Notes under the pieces: model-generated
Told to the model about the DNA's origin: nothing
Databases searched by the model: none
Seen by the model: the letters and a program-made list of their open reading frames with translations, nothing else
Shown: positions 54,348 to 64,000 of the stretch, one piece after another
How positions within the stretch are numbered: the first letter of the stretch is position 1
Layout of the letters: the number at the start of each line of letters is the position of its first letter
Source: Perilla frutescens
Lineage: Eukaryota; Streptophyta; Magnoliopsida; Lamiales; Lamiaceae
Direction of reading: 5' to 3'
Assembly (NCBI GenBank): GCA_026008535.1
Contig: BRKX01000007.1
Span: 58,083,001 to 58,147,000 of the forward strand
DNA length: 64,000 nucleotides
Position numbers and translations under genes: made by a program

Positions 54348-56016
54348 ATGAAGAAAGGAAACAATAAAGGGGCGACTACTCCACCCCTTGAGGAGCCTAG
54401 ATCGCCGAACACACCAGGCGAACAGTCCTACTCGTCCGAACCACAGTGGGATCCCAAGTTCCAATACCAAGCTCTAGTTCAACACTTTGAACGACAGAAT
54501 CGTCTACTGAAAGACGAACTTGGCAACCAAGTAGCTGAATTGCAAGAGGAGCTTGCAAGACTCAGAGCCCAGTCGACCACATCCCAAACGGTCCAAGGGA
54601 ATCCTGAGAAGAGGCCACTCGAGCCTCAAGATGACGAAACGAAGCAATCTGAGCCTCAAATCAATGCAGTGAGGCAACCTGAGCCTCAAAGAGATGCAGA
54701 GAAGCGTCCCGAGCCTCAATTGGGGCCTACTGACCGAAGCCAGCAGCAGAGGAACGTTGACAGGCCGCCGCCTTGTACAACACAATGATCAAAGGCCGCC
54801 CCGAGAGCCCGCCTTTGAAGATGACTATGATTATGGATACGATTCCTATGCAGCTAGTGGGTATGAAGCTGATTACCCACCACAAGGGCACAGAGGACGC
54901 CATGGCCGACCCCGAGGTCCCCATAGGCGTGCAAATCATCATGATGATGATGATGGTAGGCTCAACAACATCAAGACGAGCATACCCGAATTTGAAGGCC
55001 TTCACGATCCCGATGTTTACTTAGATTGGGAACGTAAGGTAGAGAAGATCTTTGCATGCTACAACTTTTCAGAGCAAAAGAAGGTACAACTCGCATGCTT
55101 AGAATTTAGAGGCTATGCAGCCTCATGGTGGGAAATGCAACAAGAAAGAAGATGCAGAAACCACAACCCTCCCATCGACAATTGGGAAGAAATGAAGGGA
55201 TTCCTGCGTGGGCGATTTATACCTATGCATTATGAACGGGAGCTTGAGAAGAAGCTCAATCGGGTCAAACAAGGTACAAGGTCGATTGAAGAGTACCACA
55301 AGGAATTGGAGACCCTTCTGAACCGAGTCGGGAAGCAAGAGACCTTAAATGCTACCATCATCCGGTACATTGAAGGCAAGAACCCCGACATTGCATGTGA
55401 AGTCGAGCTCAGAGACTTCACCAGTGTAGAAAGAATGGCGCAGTACGCATCAATTGTGGAAAGGCAGCTAAGAGAGGGTCGCCGTCGATCCCACTTCAAT
55501 TCAGCCCCTACACGCCCCTCTTGGAATAAAGGTACACCTTCCACATCACTTTCTACTCCTTCTAATGACTCTACACGTCCCAGAGGTCCATCCGGACCAC
55601 CCAAACGGCGTTTCGACCGTTCTACACCACAGACAAGCCGTAGACCCGAGTCTACGCCGCCCAACCAGCCACGGCCGACCCCTACTCGGCCAAATCAAGG
55701 CGTTACAGCCCCGAATGCAGCCCCTAATCGTGCTCGTGACATCCAATGTCATAAGTGTCAAGGTTGGGGCCATTTCCAAGCTCAATGTCCAAACCGGCGG
55801 ATTCTATACTTAACGGATTCAAATGAAGTCGAATCAGCCAGTGAGGATGAAAAAGAGCCCATAGGCGACGCCAACATTGAAGAAGAAGTCGAGAATGATG
55901 CAGCCCCTAATCCAGTCGATCCGGAAGTTCAGCTCAGTTTGGTCACAATCCGGAGTTTGAGCATCATTCGAGAAAAGGAACAAGAACACCAACGGGAGAA
56001 CATCTTCTACACCCGT
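54348..56016 (+). pseudogene. A1 gag (one frameshift), N-terminal part of the gag-pol frame
   Basis: ATG at 54348 (MKKGNNKGATTPP), matching the D3 start MKKG. Residues about 38-75 form a Leu-rich predicted coiled coil (ALVQHFERQNRLLKDELGNQ), then four 10-residue EPQ repeats. A single-base frame change near 54765-54785 (GCCGCCGCC run) separates this from the rest. Next come an Asp/Tyr- and Arg/His-rich segment, the capsid domain (about 54960-55480: IPEFEGLHDPDVYLDWERKV, WWEMQQ, FIPMHYERELEKK, RYIEGKNPDIAC), a Pro/Arg linker, the CCHC knuckle CHKCQGWGHFQAQC (55747-55788) and an acidic linker to ENIFYTR. Interrupted at 56016 by a solo LTR. Confidence 0.9.
54611..54730 (+). repeat. 30-bp minisatellite in A1 gag
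   Basis: GAGCCTCA recurs at 54621, 54651, 54681 and 54711, an exact 30-bp spacing, giving a 10-residue repeat around the motif EPQ. Confidence 0.85.
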
Positions 56017-57101
56017 TGATACGAACCCGAAAAGCATAAAAGAATCAAATCCAAAGATACTATTGAGAGCTTCAAAGTTAATCGTGTTGTTCAAGGTTAA
56101 AGATTGGAGATCAAGATTTGAAGAACACAAGTGCATGAAAATATTCAGATATTTTGGGCAGTCCATGAAGATCAAATATTCAGCCCGAGATTGGTCAACA
56201 TGCTATCATTTGATGATGAAGAAGGAAGCATGAAGACGTGAGAAGAAGAAGGAAGCCATTTGGACGTGTGCATGAAAAGTTATACGCGTTTGCATGGGAA
56301 ATCGGGAGATGCTGTTTTTCATGCAAAGGTGGCAAGATTAATTATGTCATGGGCCACGAATTTAATCACTTAATTCAGCCCATTGTTGTGATTAATTAAG
56401 TCCAAATAGGCGAGAATATTCAGCCCAAATCCACTTTGGGATTTATCCTTATCTAGTTAGATTTAGATAGATTTTTGTTATCTTATTTTTGGTATCTTTT
56501 GATTTTATCCTAGATTGATTAGGATTAGTATTTTTTCAATGTTTATCTAGTTAATTAGGGTTTAATTTCGTCCATAATGTCTCCTATAAATAGGAGCACC
56601 ATGTGACATTCATAATTCAGACATTGCATGAAATAAAGAGTTAATTTCTCAATTGTCTCATCGATCCTTTGGTTGATCACATTTATCGATCCTTTGGTTG
56701 ATCAAATACAATTCTATTTATCTAGCAATTCAATAGTCTTATTCAAGTTCTTCAGGGTACAACGAGTACTTGGGAGAATTGCTAAACAAATCGGAGAAGA
56801 TCGAAGTAGCTGCGTTTCGTCTCTTGAAGCCGGGGTTCAGCTGAAGTTCCAATCCATTCTACCTATCATCTACATCTCGACGCCACTACCTTCATCCACA
56901 AGACACTACTCGTCCGCCTCCTATCTTCCACAAATTATCCTAGTAAGTTCTAGTTTAATCGAGTCTTTTATTCTTATTTTAGTTGAGTTTTAGTCTAGTT
57001 AGTCGGATTGAATCCTTCTTAATCTGACGTGTTTCGAGTCCTTAAGTCTTCCGCTACGTGTTCTGTTGATTTGGCTTAGATATCTTGTCTGGGTCACATC
57101 A
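56017..57101 (+). repeat. Solo LTR (B type) inside A1 gag-pol
   Basis: 1085 bp, TGATACGAACCC to GTCTGGGTCACATCA, TATAAATA at 56585-56592. CCCGT flanks both sides (56012-56016, 57102-57106). Its first half is B1-like, the R/U5 half matches 48909-49842 and the PI LTRs. With its duplication it adds 1090 bases, so it shifts the frame. Confidence 0.92.
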
Positions 57102-57106
57102 CCCGT

Positions 57107-60100
57107 GCAGTGATTCAAGGTCACACGTGTTCTATGATTATTGACAGTGGCAGTGTAATCAATGCCATTAGTCAATATGCCGTTGAAAAGCTAGGTCTAC
57201 CTGTTCAACAACATGCAAAACCATACAGATTGCAGTGGCTTACAGAAAGAGGCGAGATACGCGTGGTTCACCAGGTAAGTGTCTCATTTTCAATCCATAA
57301 GTTTTCTGACACTGTTTTGTGCGACGTTATCCCTATGGATGCAGCACACTTGTTGTTAGGCAGACCTTGGCAGTATGATCGACGTGTTGTCCACGATGGA
57401 CGTCTGAACACTTACACCGTCGACATTGATGGCCGAATCAGCACCCTAAGGCCGTTATCACCTAAAGACGTTGCTACGGATCAGCAACGCATGCAAGAGA
57501 GGTTCAAAGAGGAAAAGGCGAAGCAAGCAGCTGCAAAACGGGCCCCGAAGGCCACGGCTGAGACCTCAGCCCCCGGACAGCCCCTTGCCGTCGCCCCTAA
57601 CCCTCCTAAACCACCTCATTCGAGCTCCCTAGCTGAGGAAAAGAAGTTGGAGTCGAGTTCAAACAAGCCTCATGTGAAGAGCTTGTTTATTTCAGCAAAA
57701 GGAGTTCAGAAAGCCGTTAAAGCAGGTATGCCCCTTGTTCTACTCACATTTAAGAGCAGTGCTACTAATGAGTGTTTGCATAGTGATGTGCAGCCCTTAC
57801 TTGATGAGTTCAAGGACGTTTTTCCTGAGGAGATACCCGGAGGACTGCCACCAGTACGAGGAATCGAGCATCAGATCGATTTTGTCCCCGGAGCCGTGCT
57901 TTCCAACCGACCAGCCTATAGGACGTCTCCCGACGAGACTAAAGAGATAGATAGACAAGTCAAAGAGCTGTTGGAGAAGAAGCAAATTCGAGAAAGCTTA
58001 AGCCCGTGCGCCGTTCCAGTGATTCTAGTGCCAAAGAAGAACAACGAATGGCGTATGTGCATGGATTGCCGTGCAATCAATAAAATCACGGTAAAGTATC
58101 GTTTTCCCATCCCTAGATTAGATGATATGCTTGATGAGTTATCTGGTTCGCGTGTTTTTTCTAAAATTGATTTGCGTTCTGGTTATTTTCAAGTACGTAT
58201 GCAAGAAGGTGATGAATGGAAAATTGCATTTAAAACTAAGCATGGTTTGTATGAATGGCTTGTTATGCCTTTTGGTCTCACTAATGCACCAAGCACATTT
58301 ATGCGTCTGATGAATCATGTTTTACGTGAAGTGATTGGAAAGTATGTTGTGTATTTTGATGACATTTTGATTTACAGTGACACGACACATACACATATGC
58401 AGCACCTTAGACACGTTTTTGAGCTTCTTAGAGAGTCAAAATTATATGGTAATCTGTCTAAGTGTTCTTTTTGCATGAGTGAAGTCGTTTTTCTAGGCTT
58501 CGTTGTAAGTTTACGTGGTATAGAAGTAGACCGTTCCAAAATCAAAGCGATTGAGGAATGGCCCACTCCTAAGTCTGCGAGTGATGTGAGGTCTTTCCAC
58601 GGCCTTGCTGGCTTTTATCGTCGCTTTGTGCGCGATTTCTCCAGCATAGCCGCGCCGCTTACTGAGTTAAGCAAGAAAGATCGAAAGTTTGAATGGGGTC
58701 CTGTTCAAGAGCATGCGTTTAACACTTTAAAATCATGTTTATGTAATGCGCCTGTTCTTGCTCTTCCGGACTTTAATAAAACTTTTGAGATTGAATGTGA
58801 TGCCTCGGGCAAAGGGATTGGTGCTGTTTTGATGCAGGAACGGCGTCCAGTCGCATATTTTAGTGAAAAGCTCCACGATGCAGCCCTTCATTATTCGACC
58901 TATGACAAGGAGCTGTACGCACTCACGAGAGCTTTACAAACGTGGCAGCACTATTTGTGGCCTAAGGAGTTCGTGATTCACACGGATCACGAGAGTTTGA
59001 AGCATTTGAAAGGCCAGCAAAATCTGAACAAGCGACATGCACAATGGGTAGAGTTTATCGAGTCTTTCCCGTACGTCATCAAGTACAAGAAAGGTGCCGA
59101 AAACGTTGTAGCTGATGCATTGTCGAGAAGGTACGTTCTCTTGAACCTTATGCATGCTAAGATGTTGGGATTTGATGCAATTAAGGAGTTATATTCATGT
59201 GATGAGTTTTTCGCACCCATATATGCTGATTGTTGCTCAAAATCTCGTGCTTATGATGGTTATTTCGTGCATGATGGGTTCTTGTTCAAGGGTTCACAAT
59301 TATGCATTCCTAAGTCTTCTATGCGTGAGTTGTTAGTTCTTGAATCGCATGCGGGAGGTTTAATGGGTCACTTTGGTGTGTCTAAGATGTTAAACTTGCT
59401 GCATGAGCATTTCTTTTGGCCACGTATGAAGCATGATGTTGAGAATGTGTGTAGTAGATGTATAACATGCAAGAAATCGAAATCTACTTCACATCCTTTT
59501 GGTTTATACACGCCTCTACCAGCCCCGTCTTCCCCGTGGATTGATTTATCTATGGATTTCATATTAGGATTACCACAGTCTAGATCTGGTCGAGATAGTA
59601 TTTTTGTGGTTGTTGATAGGTTTTCCAAGATGTCTCATTTCATTGCATGTAGGAAAACCGATGATGCAGTACACATAGCCAATTTGTTCTTTATACATGT
59701 TGTGCGTTTACATGGAATACCTAGAACTATTGTTAGTGATAGGGATTCTAAGTTTCTTGCACATTTTTGGCGTGTACTTTGGGGAAAATTAGGTACCAAA
59801 TTGTTATTTTCTACTGCATGTCATCCACAAACTGATGGACAAACTGAAGTAGTTAATCGCACTTTAGGTACTTTGCTGCGAGCTTTAGTTAAAAACAACT
59901 TGAAATCATGGGAAGATTGTTTGCCATATGCTGAATTTGCTTATAATCGCGTTGTGCATTCATCTACCAATATGTCTCCGTTTGAAGTTGTTTATGGTTT
60001 TAATCCGCTAACGCCTAATGATCTGTTGCCTTTACCTGTTGAGCATCTAACAAGTGTTAAAGGTACAAGAAAAGCGGAACAAGTTAAGGAGATGCATGAG

Positions 60101-60649
60101 AAAATACGTGCGCGTATTGAAGCCGTTGGTGCACGTAATGCTGTTCAAAAGAATAAACGGCGCAAGCAAGTGATTTTCCAGCCTGGAGATCGCGTTTGGA
60201 TTCATCTGAGTCCTGGACGATTTCCCAACCTGAGAAAATCGAAATTGATGCCTAGAGGAGATGGACCATTCACCGTGCTGAGTCGAGTCAATGACAATGC
60301 ATATCGCATTGATTTACCCGGTGAGTATAAGTGTTCATCTACATTTAATGTTGCTGACTTATCTCCCTTTTCTGCAGATGATGAGTTCGATGATGATGAG
60401 CCTGTGAATTCGAGGACGAATTCTTTTCAGCAGGGGGGGAATGATGAGGTCATACAAGGCAATGAAGAAAATGATCCGGAGCTGCAGTTTAAAGGTCCAA
60501 TGACGCGTTTGCGAGCTAAGAAGTTACAAGCTTATTTACAAGCTTCTATTCGTCGCAAATTCGAAATGCATGAAGATGAAGTCAAGGGCAGCCCAAGATG
60601 GATCACCATGCTATCTATTGATGATGAAGAAGGTATCATGAAGACGTGA
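57107..60649 (+). CDS. A1 pol: protease, RT, RNase H, integrase
   Basis: Open for 1179 codons from the first Met (57110); that Met is not a natural start, because the frame continues gag once the solo LTR is removed. Using that Met as residue 1: protease DSG at 12-14 and LLGRPWQYDRR; RT with YFDD at 415-418 (58352-58363), preceded by GKYVVYFDD, one Val shorter than the D copies; RNase H first Asp at 564 (ECDAS), then DKELYA, HTDHESL and VADALSRR; integrase finger H747, H754, C781, C784; catalytic D816, D877, E913, the last two 35 residues apart as in D,D35E enzymes; GPY/F module at about 1050-1072; then NSRTNSFQQGGND over the polypurine tract and 68 or so residues encoded in the 3' LTR. No chromodomain recognised; the tail sits where CRM-type elements carry their CR motif. 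All catalytic residues are present. Confidence 0.92.
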   Translation, partial: AVIQGHTCSMIIDSGSVINAISQYAVEKLGLPVQQHAKPYRLQWLTERGEIRVVHQVSVSFSIHKFSDTVLCDVIPMDAAHLLLGRPWQYDRRVVHDGRLNTYTVDIDGRISTLRPLSPKDVATDQQRMQERFKEEKAKQAAAKRAPKATAETSAPGQPLAVAPNPPKPPHSSSLAEEKKLESSSNKPHVKSLFISAKGVQKAVKAGMPLVLLTFKSSATNECLHSDVQPLLDEFKDVFPEEIPGGLPPVRGIEHQIDFVPGAVLSNRPAYRTSPDETKEIDRQVKELLEKKQIRESLSPCAVPVILVPKKNNEWRMCMDCRAINKITVKYRFPIPRLDDMLDELSGSRVFSKIDLRSGYFQVRMQEGDEWKIAFKTKHGLYEWLVMPFGLTNAPSTFMRLMNHVLREVIGKYVVYFDDILIYSDTTHTHMQHLRHVFELLRESKLYGNLSKCSFCMSEVVFLGFVVSLRGIEVDRSKIKAIEEWPTPKSASDVRSFHGLAGFYRRFVRDFSSIAAPLTELSKKDRKFEWGPVQEHAFNTLKSCLCNAPVLALPDFNKTFEIECDASGKGIGAVLMQERRPVAYFSEKLHDAALHYSTYDKELYALTRALQTWQHYLWPKEFVIHTDHESLKHLKGQQNLNKRHAQWVEFIESFPYVIKYKKGAENVVADALSRRYVLLNLMHAKMLGFDAIKELYSCDEFFAPIYADCCSKSRAYDGYFVHDGFLFKGSQLCIPKSSMRELLVLESHAGGLMGHFGVSKMLNLLHEHFFWPRMKHDVENVCSRCITCKKSKSTSHPFGLYTPLPAPSSPWIDLSMDFILGLPQSRSGRDSIFVVVDRFSKMSHFIACRKTDDAVHIANLFFIHVVRLHGIPRTIVSDRDSKFLAHFWRVLWGKLGTKLLFSTACHPQTDGQTEVVNRTLGTLLRALVKNNLKSWEDCLPYAEFAYNRVVHSSTNMSPFEVVYGFNPLTPNDLLPLPVEHLTSVKGTRKAEQVKEMHEKIRARIEAVGARNAVQKNKRRKQVIFQPGDRVWIHLSPGRFPNLRKSKLMPRGDGPFTVLSRVNDNAYRIDLPGEYKCSSTFNVADLSPFSADDEFDDDEPVNSRTNSFQQGGNDEVIQGNEENDPELQFKGPMTRLRAKKLQAYLQASIRRKFEMHEDEVKGSPRWITMLSIDDEEGIMKT
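60429..60441 (+). promoter_or_regulatory. Polypurine tract of A1
   Basis: AGCAGGGGGGGAA directly before the LTR start TGATGAGG; translated as part of FQQGGN. Confidence 0.9.
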
Positions 60650-61491
60650 GAAGAAGAATCACGCCATTTGGACGTGTGCATGAAAAGTTATACGTGTTTG
60701 CATGGGAAATCGGGAGATGCTGTTTTTCATGCAAAGGTGGTAATATTAATTGTACCATGGGCCACGAAATTATTCATGTTAATTTAGCCCATGATCGAGT
60801 TCTAAGGTCCAAGATGGTGTGGAAATACAGGCCCAAATCCATTGTGGGATTTATCCTTATCTAGTTAGATTTAGATAGATTTTTGTTATCTTATTTTTGG
60901 TATCTTTTGATTTTATCCTAGATTGATTAGGATTAGTATTTTTTGAGGTTTATCTAGTTAATTAGGGTTAATTTTCGTTCATAATCTCCCCTATAAATAG
61001 GAGCACCCTGTGACATTCATAATTCAGACAATTGCAAGAAATAAAGAGTTATTCTCAATCTGTCTCATGATCCTTCGGTTGATCAAACTTTTATCTACAA
61101 TTCTATTGTTCTAGCAAATCAATAGTCTTATTTAAGTTCTTCAGGGTATAATTAAGTACTTGGGAGAATTGTTATCCGGAGAAGTTAGACGTGCGCGTTC
61201 GGGTTATTCAACACGGGTTCGCCGAATCTATCCAATCCACAACACTACCATCGCCGCCGCCAAGTCCATCTACACCAAAGCCTTTCGCCGCCACCATCAC
61301 CATAATTCCAGCCATCTTCAAGTGTTCCAAGTGTCCTCATCGTCGTTCTTTTCATTGTTCAAATTTCTAGTAAGTTTTACCGTTTAATTCGAGTCGGTTT
61401 GAATCCTTCTTTAGCTGACGTTGTTCGAGTCCATAAAGTCTTCCACCTGCGTATTCATTTGTGTCTTGGATACATTGTCCGGGTCACATCA
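60442..61491 (+). repeat. A1 3' LTR (1050 bp)
   Basis: Aligns without gaps to 52449-53498. Contains the pol stop codon TGA at 60647-60649. Followed by AAATC. Confidence 0.94.
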
Positions 61492-61496
61492 AAATC

Positions 61497-61971
61497 TATC
61501 CATGGTGTCTTCTGGATATTCTTCTACATCAGCTCGTCTCATGGTTTCAATCATTTTGTTGTAGTAGTCATTTATACTTCGATCTCTTTGTCTAAGCTTG
61601 TATAGCTTTTCCTCCAACTCCCATTGGTAGTGGTCTGGAATGAAGCGTTTCCGCATCAAATCTTTCAACTCACGCCATGTGTCGATAGGTGGAAGGTGAT
61701 CTCTATGGCACCGGTTCTGCTGGAATTCCCACCATGTTGTTGCGTAGCCTTTAAACTTTGATGAAACTAGCTGCACTTTCTTTTTCTCGGGGAAGTCATA
61801 GCACTCAAAAAGTTTTTCTACTTTGCGTTCCCAATCCAAATAGATGTCGGGATAGTATAGACCTTCAAACTCAGGTATGATCATGTTGTTGTTGCGGTAG
61901 AGATGGCGAGAATTTGGTGTATGGGTATACGGAGTATGATTGGTGTATGGTGTATGGACCGGATGGTACAT
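61497..61971 (-). pseudogene. C4 Gag-like polyprotein, N-terminal piece
   Basis: Starts MYHPVHTPYTNHTP at 61971 as in C3 (an upstream in-frame Met at 62214 lies in the leader and is less likely). Capsid: IPEFEGLYYPDIYLDWERKV, WWEFQQNRCHRD, FIPDHYQWELEEKL, up to TMDRF, where A1 is inserted. Confidence 0.85.
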
Positions 61972-62824
61972 GGGTGCATATGTGTATGGACCGGATGGTA
62001 AGAACAGATGATATATGTGGAATAAGATGAATTTTTGATCCCCTTGATGATGGTGGATGAAAATTTGAAGGGAGGAAGTGTATGTGGAAGGTTTGGAAGG
62101 ATTTGGATGGAAGAAAGCTAGAAAAGGAAAGAATTTTGAAGGGAGGAAGTGTATGTGGAAAATTTGAAGGGAGGAAGTGTATTTTTGAAGTTCCCAAATA
62201 GAATAAGAATCCAAAAATAAATCCCAAAGGTGGAAGGAAAGAAATAGGAAGGAAAAGGAAAGAAGGATTAGGTTATTTGGAAAGTGTTACACAATTGTGA
62301 CACAATTCTAAATATCCTAATTGGACTAGACTCTAAAAGGAATGAACCAAAATTAAAATACAACTCAAAAGGAAACTACCAAAATAAAATAAAAACTTGG
62401 AAGGAAAGTTCCAAAAATAAAATAAGACTCTAAAGGAAATTACCAACTAAAGAATTATCCTAGAAGGAAACTACCAAAATTAAAATAAGACTCACAAGGT
62501 AGATACCAACTATAGAGTAGTACCAAAAGGAAAGTACCAAAATTAAAGAAACACAAAAGGAAAGTACCAAAATTAAAGAAACACAAAAGGAAACAATGAA
62601 TATATCTCTTTTTTTTTTTTAATTTTCGGATTTTTTATTTTTTTTTATATCTGAATTTTTTTTTTCGACGGCTTTTTTTCTCTTTTTTTTTGTCGATGCT
62701 CTTTTTTTTTTCAATTGATAGCTATGCTATTACAACTCGATAAAATAAAAATAAAGAAGACACGTAAGATGACACGTAGGATAAAATATGACACGTCGGA
62801 TTGAACCACGACCAGCAGAACTGA
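61972..62824 (-). other. C4 untranslated leader
   Basis: No gene. In sense: oligo(A) blocks (62712-62611), TTGGTA.TTTCCTTT repeats, and a short local duplication of a CACTTCCTCCCTTCAAA stretch (near 62062-62078, 62131-62147 and 62164-62180). Confidence 0.7.
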
Positions 62825-62840
62825 CGTGGCTCTGATGCCA
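62825..62840 (-). promoter_or_regulatory. Primer-binding site of C4
   Basis: Sense TGGCATCAGAGCCACG, one variant base compared with C3. Confidence 0.83.
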
Positions 62841-62846
62841 AATTTA

Positions 62847-64000
62847 TGATACGACCCGGACAAATAATCTAGGACGAATCTAGAGACGTAGCGGAAGACT
62901 TTTGGATACGAAACACGTCAGCGAATGAAGGGCTTCAATCCGACTCGATAAACAACGAAAAATAGACAATCTAGACAATTAAAATACCTAGAAAACGACA
63001 CGAACTATGTAACACAATACCAAAGGTTAAAGGGGCTGAAAGGGAACGTGTATGGGGGCTGGAATTAATGAAGGATTCGTGTGTTTGTGGCTTGTGAAGA
63101 AGGCTTGGAGTAGATAGGATATGGATGAAATGAACTTACGTGTTGAATGGAACGGTTGATGAAATTCGAACTTGGGGCTGAATTGAGGCGTGCGTCGATG
63201 AGGATGGGCGTCGTCGATATGGTTGATGGATGATGATTCGTTGATGTGAATCACAACCCGATAGCCTCCTTGAATCTCGAACGTACCCAAGGATGAAATC
63301 TCTAAGTTGATCTTCAGATAGCGAATACCGGTTAACCCCTCAAGTGGATTAAGCAATACCCTTGAATAAGACTTAAAGTTGCTAGCTCCAAGAATATGAA
63401 TTTTAAATCAAAACTCACAAAGATTTAAAAGGGGGTTGAGACAATATTGAAAGCAAAGCTTAATTAATCAAATATAGTCTAAAATATCAATGTGACATGG
63501 TTCCCCTATTTATAGGCCTAAGGGGGAACGAAATTTAGCATAAAAAAGGCTTAAAAATTGATCCAAAAGGGATCTCTAACTATACTAGGAAGTTCCCTAA
63601 ACTAGAATTCTATTCAAGGTAGGAAATTGTCTTAAATACAATTCTAGTCAACCTTGACTATAATATGGACGAAAATTACACTAATAAATAAATAAAAATC
63701 TGATCTAATTAATTAAATACCATAGTCTAATTAAATACTATAGTCTAAATAAATCAATCCCTTAATTAAATAACTAAAGGGGACGAAAACTCCATGCAAC
63801 TTGTCTATGCAATGTGAATCTGTCATGCATGCACAACTTGATGAGTTCTATCTTCATGCATTGTTCTTCAAATCTTGATCTCCAATCTTTGATTATTAAC
63901 AAAGTAGCAATCTTTGGGATGCTCTCAATTCCTTTGTCATCTTCGACCTTCTTACATACAAATGCTTGGAAAAATCCTTGCAATTGTATTGCTCGAAGTC
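62847..64000 (-). repeat. C4 5' LTR (runs off the window)
   Basis: Sense end GGTCGTATCA at 62847, TATAAATA in sense at 63514-63507. About 60 bases short of the expected LTR start. Contains the C-type ORF tail (63983-63780) as a non-functional copy. Confidence 0.88.

Larger units (their letters stand above)
52449..61491 (+). mobile_element. A1: full-length gag-pol Ty3/gypsy chromovirus-like element
   Basis: 9043 bp including a later 1090-bp insertion. AAATC is duplicated at 52444-52448 and 61492-61496. Both LTRs are 1050 bp; I count 13 differences (1.2%), 12 of them transitions. Primer-binding site, oligo(A) leader, gag, protease, RT, RNase H, integrase and polypurine tract are all present in canonical Ty3/gypsy order. 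Broken by one gag frameshift and by a solo LTR at the gag-protease border. It is the best-preserved source of pol in the window. Confidence 0.93.
51284..64000 (-). mobile_element. C4: gag-only element split by A1
   Basis: Minus orientation. 3' LTR reduced to 51501-51284, internal part 52448-51502, A1 insertion (52449-61491), internal remainder 62846-61497, 5' LTR from 62847 to beyond the window end. Gag-only like C3, but with a different spacer in the ORF. Confidence 0.87.

Noticed and set aside
52449..61491. Endogenous pararetrovirus or retrovirus with envelope
   Set aside because: No movement protein, coat protein of caulimovirid type or env-like ORF; domain order and integrase are those of a Ty3/gypsy retrotransposon.

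Overview
The window is plant nuclear DNA made almost entirely of nested LTR retrotransposons. I find no host gene, rRNA gene, tRNA gene or CRISPR array. Evidence for a plant: every readable primer-binding site is the plant initiator-Met type (TGGTATCAGAGCC or a one-base variant), and reverse transcriptase, RNase H and integrase are of the Ty3/gypsy chromovirus kind. From memory they look closest to the CRM (centromeric retrotransposon) clade, so a centromeric or pericentromeric origin is plausible but unproven. The species cannot be named.

Working names used here. Families A and D: gag-pro-RT-RNaseH-integrase elements. Families B and C: gag-only elements with one ORF and no pol. Family PI: an element coding only for protease and integrase. 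E and F: LTR fragments. T: an unrelated 2.6-kb solo LTR. Families A, B, C, D and PI share a primer-binding site, an oligo(A) leader block, a polypurine tract embedded in the ORF, and a C-terminal peptide that runs through the polypurine tract into the 3' LTR.

Layout. 1-3279: gag-only B1 (minus), inserted in a C LTR (3280-4036), itself in the LTR of D1 (plus, 4037-10527). 7489-18058: three minus LTRs alternating with two copies of a chimeric segment (D pol facing a PI 5' half), a 4763-bp tandem duplication. 18059-20899: stacked C, E and D LTR fragments and an integrase tail. 20900-26325: PI element (minus) with LTRs about 99.8% identical but non-matching flanks. 26326-31134: C2, F and D LTR fragments and a D RNaseH-integrase block (minus). 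30311-48905: D3 (plus), split by a 13.65-kb insertion (33939-47589, GAGTT duplicated at both ends). That insertion is B2, itself hit by solo LTR T (35578-38165) and by the complete gag-only element C3 (38515-43226, LTRs identical by eye), followed by a scrambled tract (44931-47589). 48909-51283: a B/C chimera. 51284-64000: C4 (minus), split by the full-length A1 (52449-61491, duplication AAATC), which is itself split by a solo LTR (56017-57101, duplication CCCGT).

How the parts could work together (inference): A and D are the only sources of reverse transcriptase, B and C supply only Gag, and PI supplies only protease and integrase. Their cis signals are alike, so cross-mobilisation and template switching are expected. 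Mosaic LTRs fit this. Most copies are broken by single nonsense or frameshift changes or by later insertions. The best-preserved are C3 (gag-only) and B1 (gag-only).
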